The notes under the pieces were generated by a model. That model made no database searches. It was not told where the DNA came from and was given only the letters and a program-made list of their open reading frames with translations. From NCBI GenBank assembly GCA_023411645.1, contig JAEYON010000161.1:1-19098 (forward strand): 19,098 bases of DNA, given 5' to 3'. Every line of letters begins with the position of its first letter. Within the stretch, counting starts at the first letter, position 1. This DNA comes from Bacillota bacterium. GTDB taxonomy: Bacteria; Bacillota; Clostridia; Acetivibrionales; DTU013. Shown here one piece after another: positions 7,467-15,390 of this stretch. A program made the position numbers and the translations under genes.

Positions 7467-9113
7467 ATGCGTCAAAAAGTTAATTTCAGACCCATTGCAT
7501 TAGGAATTGCATTGTTACTCGTCTTTAGTTTGTTTACAGCCTGTGGCCAAACGAATCAGGAACCGAGCGAAGCTGTTACAACCGCATCAACCGGTGCTGC
7601 AACTGATGAAAGCTCCAAAGATACTTCGCCTGCAGCTCCCAGTAAATTACGTGTCGAAGTTTTCGACCGTGCAACTCAGGGTGGAAGTGATCCAACCAAC
7701 AACTACTGGACCGACTGGTTGAAAGAAAAATTGCTTGCACAGCACAACATTGAACTATCCTTCGTGAGCGTACCACGTCCGGAAGAAATTCCCCAGTTGA
7801 ATGTACTGATGGCCAGCAACGATGCCCCCGATATTGTATTCACATATACGCTGAGCGTCGTCTACAACTACTATCAGCAGGGTGGTGCAGCCGATCTAAC
7901 CGATGCCATAGAAAAATACGGTTCTAACATAAAGAGCTATCTTGGTGAAGAAGTATTGCAATATGGCAAGTTCGAAGACAAGCAGTACATTGTCCCCGCA
8001 AAACGAATTTCTCGCGCTATGTATACTACATATATGCGAAAGGACTGGCTGGATGCGCTGAGTCTTCCGGTGCCAACCAACCTTGATGAGTTTTATAATT
8101 CATTAGTCTCTTTCAAAGAAAAAAATCCCGGAAAAGTTGAGCAGGTAATTCCTTATGGTTGCGCATCAGACGTCCCGTGGCATTTGGGCACAATTGTGGA
8201 TTCCTTTATAGATACCGCAAGTCTGACCGAGGAGAAGGCATTCGTCCTAGGTGTAGATGCTGCCTCATCAGCTACAACTATGCTGTATCCCGGCTTTAAG
8301 GAAGGTATACGATATGCCAACAAAATGTACAATGCAGGTCTCATAGATCCGCAGTTCCCGTTGTACAAGGACTATGCTCCTGTCGACGACCTTATTGCAC
8401 GCGGCTCAGTAGGTGCATTTACAGCTAACTATGACTATCCAATACGTACGACTCCCGGCGTTTATAACAACCTGAAGGCTAATGTCCCAACTGCGGAGCT
8501 TGTTCCGGTGGATTGCTTCCCCAACGCGGAAGGCAAGAACCTGAAGCAGCTGTATCTGCCTACCGGCATCTATAACTTCGTCCCTGCCTCCTCTAAAAAT
8601 GTTGAAGGAGCAGTGAAATACCTTGATTTCCTGTGTCAGGAGGAAGTCCGCACCTATATCACTACCGGTGAAGAGGGCGTAAATCATACAAAGGATGAGA
8701 ACGGAATCCCGGTAATGATCAACCTGAAAAATGATCCCCGCATGATGAACTCCCCGAATAATCTGGACTATGCATTGATAGTAAATGGCGTTGACCTGGG
8801 CGATCCCAGCAAGAACGTCGCAGTCCTCTCCAAGAGCTATGAAGCCGGTTATGTAGATGTTTTTGTAAAAGCCTACGATATTGGAATGAAAGACGCTATT
8901 GTCTTCAACAACAAGATCATTCCGTTCCAATCAGAGGCTCAGTTCTCCACTACACTTGGCGACAAGCGTAAAGAGATCCTTGCCAACGCAATCACCGCAA
9001 GCGTTGCCAACTTCGATTCGGTATATGACGCAGGTATCCAGGAATGGCTCAGTATGGGCGGACAGCAGTGCATGGACGAGCGTCAGGCTTATTGGAACGA
9101 GCACTTTAAGTAA
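7467..9113 (+). CDS. carbohydrate-binding lipoprotein of LplA/YtcQ type
   Basis: Extracellular substrate-binding protein of the sugar importer, 548 residues, the length of the large LplA/YtcQ subgroup (about 500-560) that binds oligosaccharides, often from plant or host glycans. The lipobox LFTAC puts the lipidated Cys at residue 26. A Thr/Ser/Ala-rich linker of about 30 residues follows, then the type 1 extracellular solute-binding fold (LMASNDAPDIVF motif, aromatic-rich segments). The start at 7467 has AGGAGG 10 bases upstream; an in-frame ATG at 7398 falls inside the intergenic stem-loop region and would bury the signal peptide. Third gene of the operon. A strong hairpin follows the stop. 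The sugar cannot be named; no glycoside hydrolase is adjacent. Confidence 0.92.
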   Translation: MRQKVNFRPIALGIALLLVFSLFTACGQTNQEPSEAVTTASTGAATDESSKDTSPAAPSKLRVEVFDRATQGGSDPTNNYWTDWLKEKLLAQHNIELSFVSVPRPEEIPQLNVLMASNDAPDIVFTYTLSVVYNYYQQGGAADLTDAIEKYGSNIKSYLGEEVLQYGKFEDKQYIVPAKRISRAMYTTYMRKDWLDALSLPVPTNLDEFYNSLVSFKEKNPGKVEQVIPYGCASDVPWHLGTIVDSFIDTASLTEEKAFVLGVDAASSATTMLYPGFKEGIRYANKMYNAGLIDPQFPLYKDYAPVDDLIARGSVGAFTANYDYPIRTTPGVYNNLKANVPTAELVPVDCFPNAEGKNLKQLYLPTGIYNFVPASSKNVEGAVKYLDFLCQEEVRTYITTGEEGVNHTKDENGIPVMINLKNDPRMMNSPNNLDYALIVNGVDLGDPSKNVAVLSKSYEAGYVDVFVKAYDIGMKDAIVFNNKIIPFQSEAQFSTTLGDKRKEILANAITASVANFDSVYDAGIQEWLSMGGQQCMDERQAYWNEHFK

Positions 9114-9157
9114 AAGCTGAAGTATTTCTAAGCAGTTCTATGTATTATGTAATACGA

Positions 9158-9205
9158 TAATAGTTGCAGGATGCTATCCTTATGGTTAGCATCCTGCCGC
9201 TATTA
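9158..9205 (+). terminator. strong hairpin after the sugar-binding lipoprotein gene
   Basis: GCAGGATGCTA (9166-9176) and TAGCATCCTGC (9187-9197) pair perfectly over 11 bp around a 10-base loop, with TAATAG/CTATTA (9158-9163, 9200-9205) extending the stem past a 2x2 internal loop. Downstream is ACTTTATTCTTT, a T-rich but interrupted tract. It probably terminates most transcripts and lets some read into the sensor/regulator gene. Confidence 0.65.
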
Positions 9206-9239
9206 GACTTTATTCTTTGAATATAGTAGAATTTATATT

Positions 9240-11576
9240 ATGAAATATTACGTTAAAAATTTGATAATTTTACTTCTATGTGTTTTAGTTCCGTGTATCA
9301 CGGTGCTGATAGCTACCAATGCCCTCATTTTTGATGAGTACAGAGAATCTGTCAGCATTTCGCAGCTCAATAGGCTGCAAGCAATAGACAATACAAATCA
9401 ACTTATTTTCGACAACATTGAACAAGGCGCCTCACGTTTTTTATCTGACCCATCCATAAATTCGCTGGTTGAGTTTAACACACTTAAGTTGAGCCTTGAT
9501 TCAAGGTATCTGGTTGGATTCAGAAGAGCACTGAACATGCTGAATGAATTTATAAGCACAAATAAACTCTTTGATTCCGTTTACCTGTACATAGAAGGCA
9601 ACGACTATATTATCTCGTCACGCGACAGTGTGGTTCCTCTAGACCGTTTTTTAGATTTGGACTGGATGTCAAAATATGATGAGCTGAAGACAGACCTAAG
9701 CGCAAATCGTCTGCTCCCAGCTCACACTGTCGAGTCCCCGTATAATATTTCCGGCTCAGGCTTCACTGCCTATGACCGAAAATGTCTAACATATGTTTAT
9801 CCCATCACAGCTTATATTTCCAACTTTACAGGCGGCGCATTAGTATTTAATATTTATGAAGATAAATTGCTTCAAATGTATCTAGACCCCTCATCCGACA
9901 GTAATATCGCAGTGTTCGACGAAGACGGCACTTGGATTTCAGGCATCAGTAATGTTAACTATGAAGAAGTACTGAACGAAAATGATTGGCAGCAAATATT
10001 TGGGAACGGAGATGATAGTGTCAAGCCTTTAAAGGACGGCTATTTCTTTTCCGAGGTCGGAACCAGCAGATACCAGTGCACCTATTATTATTCCTTGGAA
10101 AACAGGACAGTGCTTGTTAGTCTGGACGATATGAGCTTGCTGATGAAAAAAGCTGCCTCCTACCAATTAATCTATATTGTTTTTTTGCTGTTTCTGGTGC
10201 CCTTTGCAGCGTTGCTTATACTCTGGGCATCCCGGCGGTTTTACAGTCCCGTCGGCAATCTGGTGCGCGAGCTTAACGCAAGCGGTCGTCTGGAGCTTCC
10301 TAAAGGGGGTAAAGATGATTGGTCGGCCATCTTACGAGCAGTAGACGAGTTGCTTCGCGAGGATCGTAAGCTCTTTTCAGACCGTGAACGCGAAAAGCTC
10401 AGGGAAGCAACCTTCCTGCGTATTCTAGCAGGAGATGAAACCGTCGATGATGAAGAAATCAGCACTATTTTGCCATATCGGCGTAATCTGTGTATCCTTG
10501 CCGCAATAGATATACCCGACTCCCGCATCAGCAAGGACAAGAACTTTGATTCTCTGATAAGACTTTTAATATTACTATTAAAGAATGAACTGACATTGGA
10601 AGGAATCTCTTCTACTGCCATGCGATATGAAGACGATACGGTCGCAGTTATTCTCAGTACGGATAAAAACATGGATTGCGTTGAACAGGTGTTGTTATCC
10701 AAGCTAGCGATGATTCAGACAGAGGCGTCTAAAGTTATGGACCACACTGTCACCTTTGCCGTAAGCAGCCTTAAAGATGACCCCGGCAACGTGAGTCTGT
10801 CCTTCGGTCAAGCGAAAAACGTTATGCAATTCCGTTTTATAAAAGGCCTAAAGAGTGTTTTGTTCTATGACCAGGTCTATTCTGAAATCGAATACTATAA
10901 TGCGGATGAAAGGCTAAAGTTCATTCAACACTGCTTGAACAACGGAAAAAAAGAAGCATTGATCCAAGGTATTCATGAACTCGTGAATGACATCAAATCA
11001 AAGGGAAATGTTTCTTTTATCTATACAAGCCAGATTCTGAACCAATTAGTTACTGCGCTGGCACAGTACACCATAAAAAACAGCATCCCGATGGAAGATT
11101 TGCTTGGCGATAATACCGTTATATACACGCGGCTTTGGCAGAACCGCACACTTGAACAGGCCCGCGACTGGTTCTGCAACGCTGCATCTGTTGTTATGGA
11201 ATATGGAAGCACCGGAGCCCGCAGCAAGAAGGAATGCATCAGCCAAATTACTGCTTATGTAAATGAAAACTATCATCAGAACATAACTATAGATAATATA
11301 GCAGACCATATAGGCATCAGCTATTCATATTTGCGTATGTTGTATAAGGAAGCCACCGGCCGGAACCTTACCGATCATATTAACCACCTCCGCCTCCAGA
11401 AGGCGAAGCAGCTCTTACTGGAAACCAACTATACTGTGAAAGAAATCGCTGCCATGTGCGGCTTCAACCACGAGCGCAGCTTTTTCAGAAGCTTCACCCA
11501 GATGGAGGGGACGTCACCAAGCAAGTTCAAGGAGCTAAATAAAAACGCCCAGAGGGCAAGAATGGATAATGTATAG
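9240..11576 (+). CDS. membrane-bound sensor/AraC-type transcriptional regulator
   Basis: A 778-residue one-component regulator that combines an extracellular sensor and a DNA-binding domain. Membrane helix 1 is at about 7-30; residues 31-306 form an extracellular segment of the dCache-like sensor class; helix 2 is at about 309-331, followed by a linker and a cytoplasmic middle region (about 380-650). The AraC double helix-turn-helix is at about 664-765 (first HTH near 682-705, second near 731-760, with GTSPSKFKE at the end). Proteins of this build sit next to LplA/LplB/LplC-type importers and activate them on sensing the sugar or a loaded binding protein. The gene follows the importer genes across a strong hairpin. 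I see no good Shine-Dalgarno before the ATG at 9240, so translation is probably weak. Confidence 0.88.
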   Translation: MKYYVKNLIILLLCVLVPCITVLIATNALIFDEYRESVSISQLNRLQAIDNTNQLIFDNIEQGASRFLSDPSINSLVEFNTLKLSLDSRYLVGFRRALNMLNEFISTNKLFDSVYLYIEGNDYIISSRDSVVPLDRFLDLDWMSKYDELKTDLSANRLLPAHTVESPYNISGSGFTAYDRKCLTYVYPITAYISNFTGGALVFNIYEDKLLQMYLDPSSDSNIAVFDEDGTWISGISNVNYEEVLNENDWQQIFGNGDDSVKPLKDGYFFSEVGTSRYQCTYYYSLENRTVLVSLDDMSLLMKKAASYQLIYIVFLLFLVPFAALLILWASRRFYSPVGNLVRELNASGRLELPKGGKDDWSAILRAVDELLREDRKLFSDREREKLREATFLRILAGDETVDDEEISTILPYRRNLCILAAIDIPDSRISKDKNFDSLIRLLILLLKNELTLEGISSTAMRYEDDTVAVILSTDKNMDCVEQVLLSKLAMIQTEASKVMDHTVTFAVSSLKDDPGNVSLSFGQAKNVMQFRFIKGLKSVLFYDQVYSEIEYYNADERLKFIQHCLNNGKKEALIQGIHELVNDIKSKGNVSFIYTSQILNQLVTALAQYTIKNSIPMEDLLGDNTVIYTRLWQNRTLEQARDWFCNAASVVMEYGSTGARSKKECISQITAYVNENYHQNITIDNIADHIGISYSYLRMLYKEATGRNLTDHINHLRLQKAKQLLLETNYTVKEIAAMCGFNHERSFFRSFTQMEGTSPSKFKELNKNAQRARMDNV

Positions 11577-11585
11577 AACTAGAAC

Positions 11586-11651
11586 TCACCTTCCTCGCAT
11601 AAAGCGCATAGTTTCCTCGCTGACCTTTTGCAGTTCTGTTTTTCCACTCAT
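11586..11651 (-). CDS. 21-residue ORF, possible remnant of a truncated gene
   Basis: ATG at 11651 with AGGGGG about 8 bases upstream encodes 21 residues beginning MSGKTELQKVSEETMRF and ends at TGA 11586-11588, ten bases after the plus-strand regulator stops. The good start signal and short length suggest the surviving 5' end of a longer gene whose rest is gone. I do not recognise it. It lies in the same decayed strip as the truncated glycosylase gene. Confidence 0.25.
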   Translation of the reverse strand: MSGKTELQKVSEETMRFMRGR

Positions 11652-11688
11652 GATCGCAACCCCCTATCAGACCTTAATGAGCATACTT

Positions 11689-11717
11689 CACCAACCGGGC
11701 TTGAAAAAGGGTTGGTG
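11689..11717 (+). terminator. possible terminator of the sensor/regulator gene
   Basis: CACCAACC (11689-11696) and GGTTGGTG (11710-11717) form an 8-bp stem with a 13-base loop, followed on the plus strand by TATTTTCGTATTATACTTTTT. It lies 112 bases after the stop at 11576. Confidence 0.5.
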
Positions 11718-11727
11718 TATTTTCGTA

Positions 11728-12264
11728 TTATACTTTTTGGCAGGCAGGACAAATAAAAGTAGATGTGCTGCCCGTTTTTATTGAAACAATCGTCTCGTCG
11801 CAGACCGGGCAGGGCTGTTTTTCCTTATATCCCACAAGGAAATCATCTGTTGTGAAGCCTCCTTTTTGCCCAAAGAAATCACTTTCGTAAGCAAATGCGC
11901 CTTTTCCCCGTGAAATGCTTAAAATGCATTTTATGCTGTCATAAAGGAGTCCGATTTCAACCCCGCCCATGTCTGATATTTTCTTTTGGGGATGAAGTCT
12001 GGCCTTGAATAAAATGTCGTGCATATACATGTTTCCGATGCCGCCGACATTCTTTTGGTTCATTAAAAAAGCTTTGACCTGTGTCTTTTTACCTTTCAGA
12101 AGAGATGAAAAATACTCATGTGTAAAGCCTTCGTCAAAGGGGTCAATGGCAATATCTTTTGTGTTCGGCTCTGATGCAAGCTCGTCATCCGAAACGAGGT
12201 ATCTCTCATTTGTCCCAAGTATTATACTAGTTGACGCGAGGTCAATGTCAATAATTAGTTCATT
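11728..12264 (-). pseudogene. truncated MutM/Fpg-Nei family DNA glycosylase
   Basis: Members of this family excise oxidised bases such as 8-oxoguanine. The surviving open frame (178 codons) covers the C-terminal half: the helix-two-turn-helix region KAFLMNQKNVGGIGNMYMHD, then a C4 zinc finger (CPVC ... CPAC) at the end. The part before it (ERYLV ... DPFDEGFTHEYF) still resembles the linker of the clostridial MIELPEA-type branch. The N-terminal domain with the catalytic proline and glutamate is absent: an in-frame TAA stands at 12265-12267, and nothing upstream resembles the missing half. An ATG at 12063 exists but would begin within the helix-two-turn-helix. The break lies 15-20 bases from a repeat-bounded element. 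Almost certainly non-functional as a glycosylase. Confidence 0.72.
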
Positions 12265-12279
12265 TTATTGCTCGGTGGC

Positions 12280-12420
12280 GGTTTTTTCAATTAATGGGCG
12301 CAATAATGATATATAAGCCTGAATCCATTGACATAATCACGCTAAAAAAGAAGTTATTTTGAATTAATTAGAAAATAATAGATATTTCTTAAAATAAAAC
12401 GCCCATTAGTTGAAAAACCA
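12280..12420. repeat. 141-bp element with 21-bp imperfect terminal inverted repeats
   Basis: GGTTTTTTCAATTAATGGGCG (12280-12300, quoted in full as 21 bases only by position: ends at 12280 and 12300) pairs with the sequence at 12400-12420, which reads CGCCCATTAGTTGAAAAACC. The two arms match over the CAA-TAATGGGCG and T-run parts with one substitution and a one-base offset. The 99-bp interior is A/T-rich and has no reading frame. The form is that of a miniature inverted-repeat element or the fused ends of a deleted insertion sequence. I see no clear target duplication. The remaining 100 bases to the adhE stop (12421-12522) hold only a weak TTGGTA/TACCAA repeat. Confidence 0.5.
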
Positions 12421-12522
12421 TCCATCAATGAATTATGGCTCCCTTCACCCCGGCTTTTATTGGTAACACTATATGGACCTACCAAACTGTGTCCTATACC
12501 TTCCTAGTATCTTTCCCTTACT

Positions 12523-15141
12523 CTACTTTCCATCAACTCCATTGTAAGCCTTCATGTAGAGCTCCTCCAACTCCTTCACCAGCGGCAGCCTCGGATTCGC
12601 TGTGGTGCATTGATCTTCAAACGCCTTGTCTGCGAGCTCGGCAAGCTTTGCCTGGAACTGCTTCCTGTTAATATTACAGTCCGCTATGGACATGGGCATA
12701 TTCAAGTTCTTCATTAGGTCTCTGATCGCGTTAATGAGACTTTGTACACCTTCCTGTACGGTGGAGCATGGTAGATTCAGCGCCTTGGCAATTTCCGCAT
12801 ATTTATTGTCCGCAACAAATGTTTCATATTTCGGAAATGAAACAAATTTGCTCGGCTTCTGCGCATTATACTCGATAACATACGGCAGCAGAACCGCATT
12901 TGCCCTTCCGTGCGGAATGTGGAACTCGCCGCCCAGCTTGTGCGCCATGCTGTGGTTTATTCCAAGGAACGCATTGGTGAAAGCCATACCCGCGATGCAG
13001 GAAGCGTTATGCATTTTCTCTCTTGCCAAACGGTTGCCGCTGTCTTTATAGGAATCGGGCAGATATTCGAATACCATCTGGATAGCCTTGATTGCAAGAG
13101 CGTCGGTGAAATCAGAAGCCATAACTGATACGTAGGCTTCGATCGCATGGGTCAACACGTCCATTCCGGTATCCGCTGTGATTGACGGAGGCATTGTCAT
13201 TACATACTCAGGATCAATAATTGCCACATCCGGTGTCAGTTCATAATCTGCAAGTGGATACTTAATATTTCTTTCCTTATCGGTGATTACAGCAAAGGAG
13301 GTCACCTCGGAGCCTGTTCCCGAGGTTGTCGGGATAGCTACCATTCTGGCCTTTTTCCCAAGCTTGGGGAATTGATAGACCCTCTTGCGTATATCCATGA
13401 ATTTTAGTCTCATGGAATTAAAGTCCGACTCCGGATGCTCATAGAACAGCCACATACCTTTGGCTGCGTCCATAGCCGAACCTCCTCCGATGGCGATGAT
13501 AACATCCGGTTTAAATGTGTTCATCATCTCACAGCCTTTTCTGATCGTGTTCAGGGACGGATCCGGTTCCACTTCTGAAAAAATCTCACAGTGGACGTAC
13601 TGCTGTCTTTTTCTCAGGTAATAGAGCACCTTATTCACATATCCGGCTTTAATCATATAAGGATCGGTGACAATGAAGGCTCTGGTGATGCCAGGCATAT
13701 CAGTCAAATAGCGGGTAGAACCGAATTCAAAATATATTTTTTCGGGGATCTTAAACCACTGCATATTCACCTTCCTCCTTGCCACTCTTTTTTTATTAAT
13801 GAGGTTAACAACGGAAACATTCTGCGTTGTGGAATTCTTGCCGTATGTGCCGCAGCCCAGCGTGAGTGAAGGCATGTTTGTGTTGTAAATGTCGCCAATG
13901 GCGCCGTGGGTTGAAGGTGAGTTAACGATAAGCCTGCCTGTCCGCAGTCTGTTTGAGAATTCATCTATTACCTTTTCGTCCTCAGAGTGAATTACTGCAG
14001 AATGTCCCATCCCTCCAAATTCCACCATCTGTTCTGCTCTTTTAATTCCATCCTCTGTAGAGTCAACAATATAGTATGCCAAAACCGGACTGAGCTTTTC
14101 CCTCGAAAGCGGGAATTCCGGACCAACACCCTCCTGAAGAGCAACAAGGATCTTCACCGACTCGGGCACGGCGACCCCTGCCATCTCAGCGATTTTGTAA
14201 GCGGATTGTCCGACCACCTTTGGGTTCATCGCACATTTGGCTTCATCAATAGCTGTCCTGGCAAGTTTGGCTGTTTCATCAGCGTTAAGAAAATAGCAGC
14301 CGTTTTCCTTCATAAATGCTTCAAATTCTCCAGAGATTTCCCTGTCAACAATGACCGCCTGCTCAGAAGCACAAATCATTCCATTGTCAAAGGATTTGGA
14401 AAGGATCAGATCCGTCACTGCTCTCTTTAGCTTTGCGGTTTTCTCAATATAACACGGCACATTACCCGGACCGACACCAAGTGCAGGCTTTCCCGTGCTA
14501 TATGCGGACTGAACCATTCCTGCGCCGCCTGTTGCCAAAATCAGAGAGACATCTCTATGACTCATCAGAAGCTGAGTCGCGTCGACAGAAGGTTTCTCAA
14601 TCCATTGAATGCAATCCTTTGGAGCACCTGCTTCCACGGCCGCATCCCTCAGGATCCTTGCCGCTTCGGCACTGCACTTTTGTGCGGAAGGGTGGAATGC
14701 AAATATGATAGGGTTTCTGGTCTTTATAGCAATCAAGGCTTTAAACATAGTTGTGGAAGTTGGATTCGTCACCGGAGTTACGGCGGCAACAACACCAACC
14801 GGCTCTGCAACCTCATCATAGCCTTCGTTTTCATTTTCGGTTACAATGCCGACAGTTTTGATGTCCTTGATGCTGTGATAGATGTACTCCGTGGCAAAAA
14901 TATTCTTAGTGATTTTGTCCTCGTATATTCCCCTTCCTGTTTCCTCCACAGCCATTCTTGCCAGCCTCATATGGTGATCCAGGCCGGCAATTGCCATGGC
15001 CTTTACAATTTCATCGATTTTCTCCTGATCATATAGCATGAACTTATCCAGTGCTATTTGCGCCCTTGCCGCAAGATCATCAATAGCATTTGTAACATCT
15101 GTCAATTCCTCTGTAGGCTGATTTTTTGCTTTTTCCGCCAT
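12523..15141 (-). CDS. adhE: bifunctional acetaldehyde-CoA/alcohol dehydrogenase AdhE
   Basis: Reduces acetyl-CoA to acetaldehyde and then to ethanol, using two NADH; it assembles into cytoplasmic spirosomes in studied bacteria. The 872-residue length is standard. Residues about 15-440 are the aldehyde dehydrogenase domain with catalytic Cys257 (NGMICASE). Residues about 460-870 are the iron-dependent alcohol dehydrogenase domain, with nucleotide-binding GGGSAMDAAK at 552-561 and predicted iron ligands Asp661, His665, His730 and His744 (NHSMAHKLGG ... HIPHG). All key residues are present. The ATG at 15141 is chosen because AGGAGGA lies 7 bases upstream; the ATG at 15147 would be one base from it. 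A monocistronic gene with a leader of about 125 bases and a Rex-controlled promoter. The nearest downstream gene is the truncated glycosylase. Confidence 0.97.
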   Translation of the reverse strand: MAEKAKNQPTEELTDVTNAIDDLAARAQIALDKFMLYDQEKIDEIVKAMAIAGLDHHMRLARMAVEETGRGIYEDKITKNIFATEYIYHSIKDIKTVGIVTENENEGYDEVAEPVGVVAAVTPVTNPTSTTMFKALIAIKTRNPIIFAFHPSAQKCSAEAARILRDAAVEAGAPKDCIQWIEKPSVDATQLLMSHRDVSLILATGGAGMVQSAYSTGKPALGVGPGNVPCYIEKTAKLKRAVTDLILSKSFDNGMICASEQAVIVDREISGEFEAFMKENGCYFLNADETAKLARTAIDEAKCAMNPKVVGQSAYKIAEMAGVAVPESVKILVALQEGVGPEFPLSREKLSPVLAYYIVDSTEDGIKRAEQMVEFGGMGHSAVIHSEDEKVIDEFSNRLRTGRLIVNSPSTHGAIGDIYNTNMPSLTLGCGTYGKNSTTQNVSVVNLINKKRVARRKVNMQWFKIPEKIYFEFGSTRYLTDMPGITRAFIVTDPYMIKAGYVNKVLYYLRKRQQYVHCEIFSEVEPDPSLNTIRKGCEMMNTFKPDVIIAIGGGSAMDAAKGMWLFYEHPESDFNSMRLKFMDIRKRVYQFPKLGKKARMVAIPTTSGTGSEVTSFAVITDKERNIKYPLADYELTPDVAIIDPEYVMTMPPSITADTGMDVLTHAIEAYVSVMASDFTDALAIKAIQMVFEYLPDSYKDSGNRLAREKMHNASCIAGMAFTNAFLGINHSMAHKLGGEFHIPHGRANAVLLPYVIEYNAQKPSKFVSFPKYETFVADNKYAEIAKALNLPCSTVQEGVQSLINAIRDLMKNLNMPMSIADCNINRKQFQAKLAELADKAFEDQCTTANPRLPLVKELEELYMKAYNGVDGK

Positions 15142-15248
15142 GATCATATCCTCCTATAAATATCTTAAAGGAAATCTGCGCTTTAACAGCGCTAAACATC
15201 CTTCCAATTCCATATGTAGTTTTTCGCTTTTTCATGCCAGCTCATACA

Positions 15249-15266
15249 TTGTTAATTATTTAACAC
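15249..15266 (-). promoter_or_regulatory. Rex operator 1, downstream of the adhE -10 box
   Basis: TTGTTAATTATTTAACAC matches the Rex consensus TTGTTAAnnnnTTAACAA at 13 of 14 fixed bases. It lies at the expected transcription start of adhE, just downstream of the -10 box. Rex is the NADH-sensing repressor of fermentation genes in Gram-positive bacteria; high NADH releases it. Confidence 0.85.
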
Positions 15267-15272
15267 ATTTAC

Positions 15273-15302
15273 ATTATATATCGCTTGTTAAATATTTGTC
15301 AA
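15273..15302 (-). promoter_or_regulatory. adhE promoter
   Basis: On the minus strand a perfect TTGACA (plus 15297-15302) stands 18 bases before a perfect TATAAT (15273-15278). The start of transcription would fall near 15266. The -35 box is inside Rex operator 2. The transcribed leader has a small hairpin GCGCT/AGCGC at 15178-15192. Confidence 0.8.
15285..15302 (-). promoter_or_regulatory. Rex operator 2, over the adhE -35 box
   Basis: TTGTTAAATATTTGTCAA matches the Rex consensus at 12 of 14 fixed bases; the two deviations are what create the perfect -35 hexamer TTGACA on the opposite strand. Centre-to-centre distance to operator 1 is 36 bp. Confidence 0.75.
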
Positions 15303-15342
15303 TATCCTTGAAAAATTTTGTCTATATACACAAAAAATAGAT

Positions 15343-15370
15343 TTGACAGAGAGATTTTTTCGTTTATAAT
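15343..15370 (+). promoter_or_regulatory. promoter of the aspS-gatC/gatA operon
   Basis: Perfect TTGACA (15343-15348) and TATAAT (15365-15370) are separated by 16 bases. Transcription would start near 15377, just ahead of the T-box leader. It diverges from the adhE promoter, with 40 bases between the two -35 boxes. Confidence 0.85.
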
Positions 15371-15390
15371 ATTATTATCTATATCAAAAT

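Noticed and set aside
8406..8930. 174-codon open frame on the minus strand
   Set aside because: It lies fully within the sugar-binding lipoprotein gene, has no ribosome binding site and its product resembles no family.
9142..9155. GTATTATGTAATAC dyad as an operator
   Set aside because: Only a 6-bp A/T-rich stem with a 2-base centre just after a gene; easily due to chance.
10241..10702. 153-codon Ser/Arg-rich frame on the minus strand
   Set aside because: Antisense to the sensor/regulator gene; low-complexity composition is typical of a shadow frame.
12280..12420. Inverted repeat read as the adhE terminator
   Set aside because: The arms are 99 bases apart and lie more than 100 bases past the stop; the shape fits an element better than an intrinsic terminator, though termination there cannot be excluded.
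12626..13051. 141-codon open frame on the plus strand
   Set aside because: Antisense to the alcohol dehydrogenase domain of adhE, with no start signals or domain features.
14557..15036. 159-codon open frame on the plus strand
   Set aside because: It is antisense to the intact aldehyde dehydrogenase domain of adhE; a by-product of codon use.
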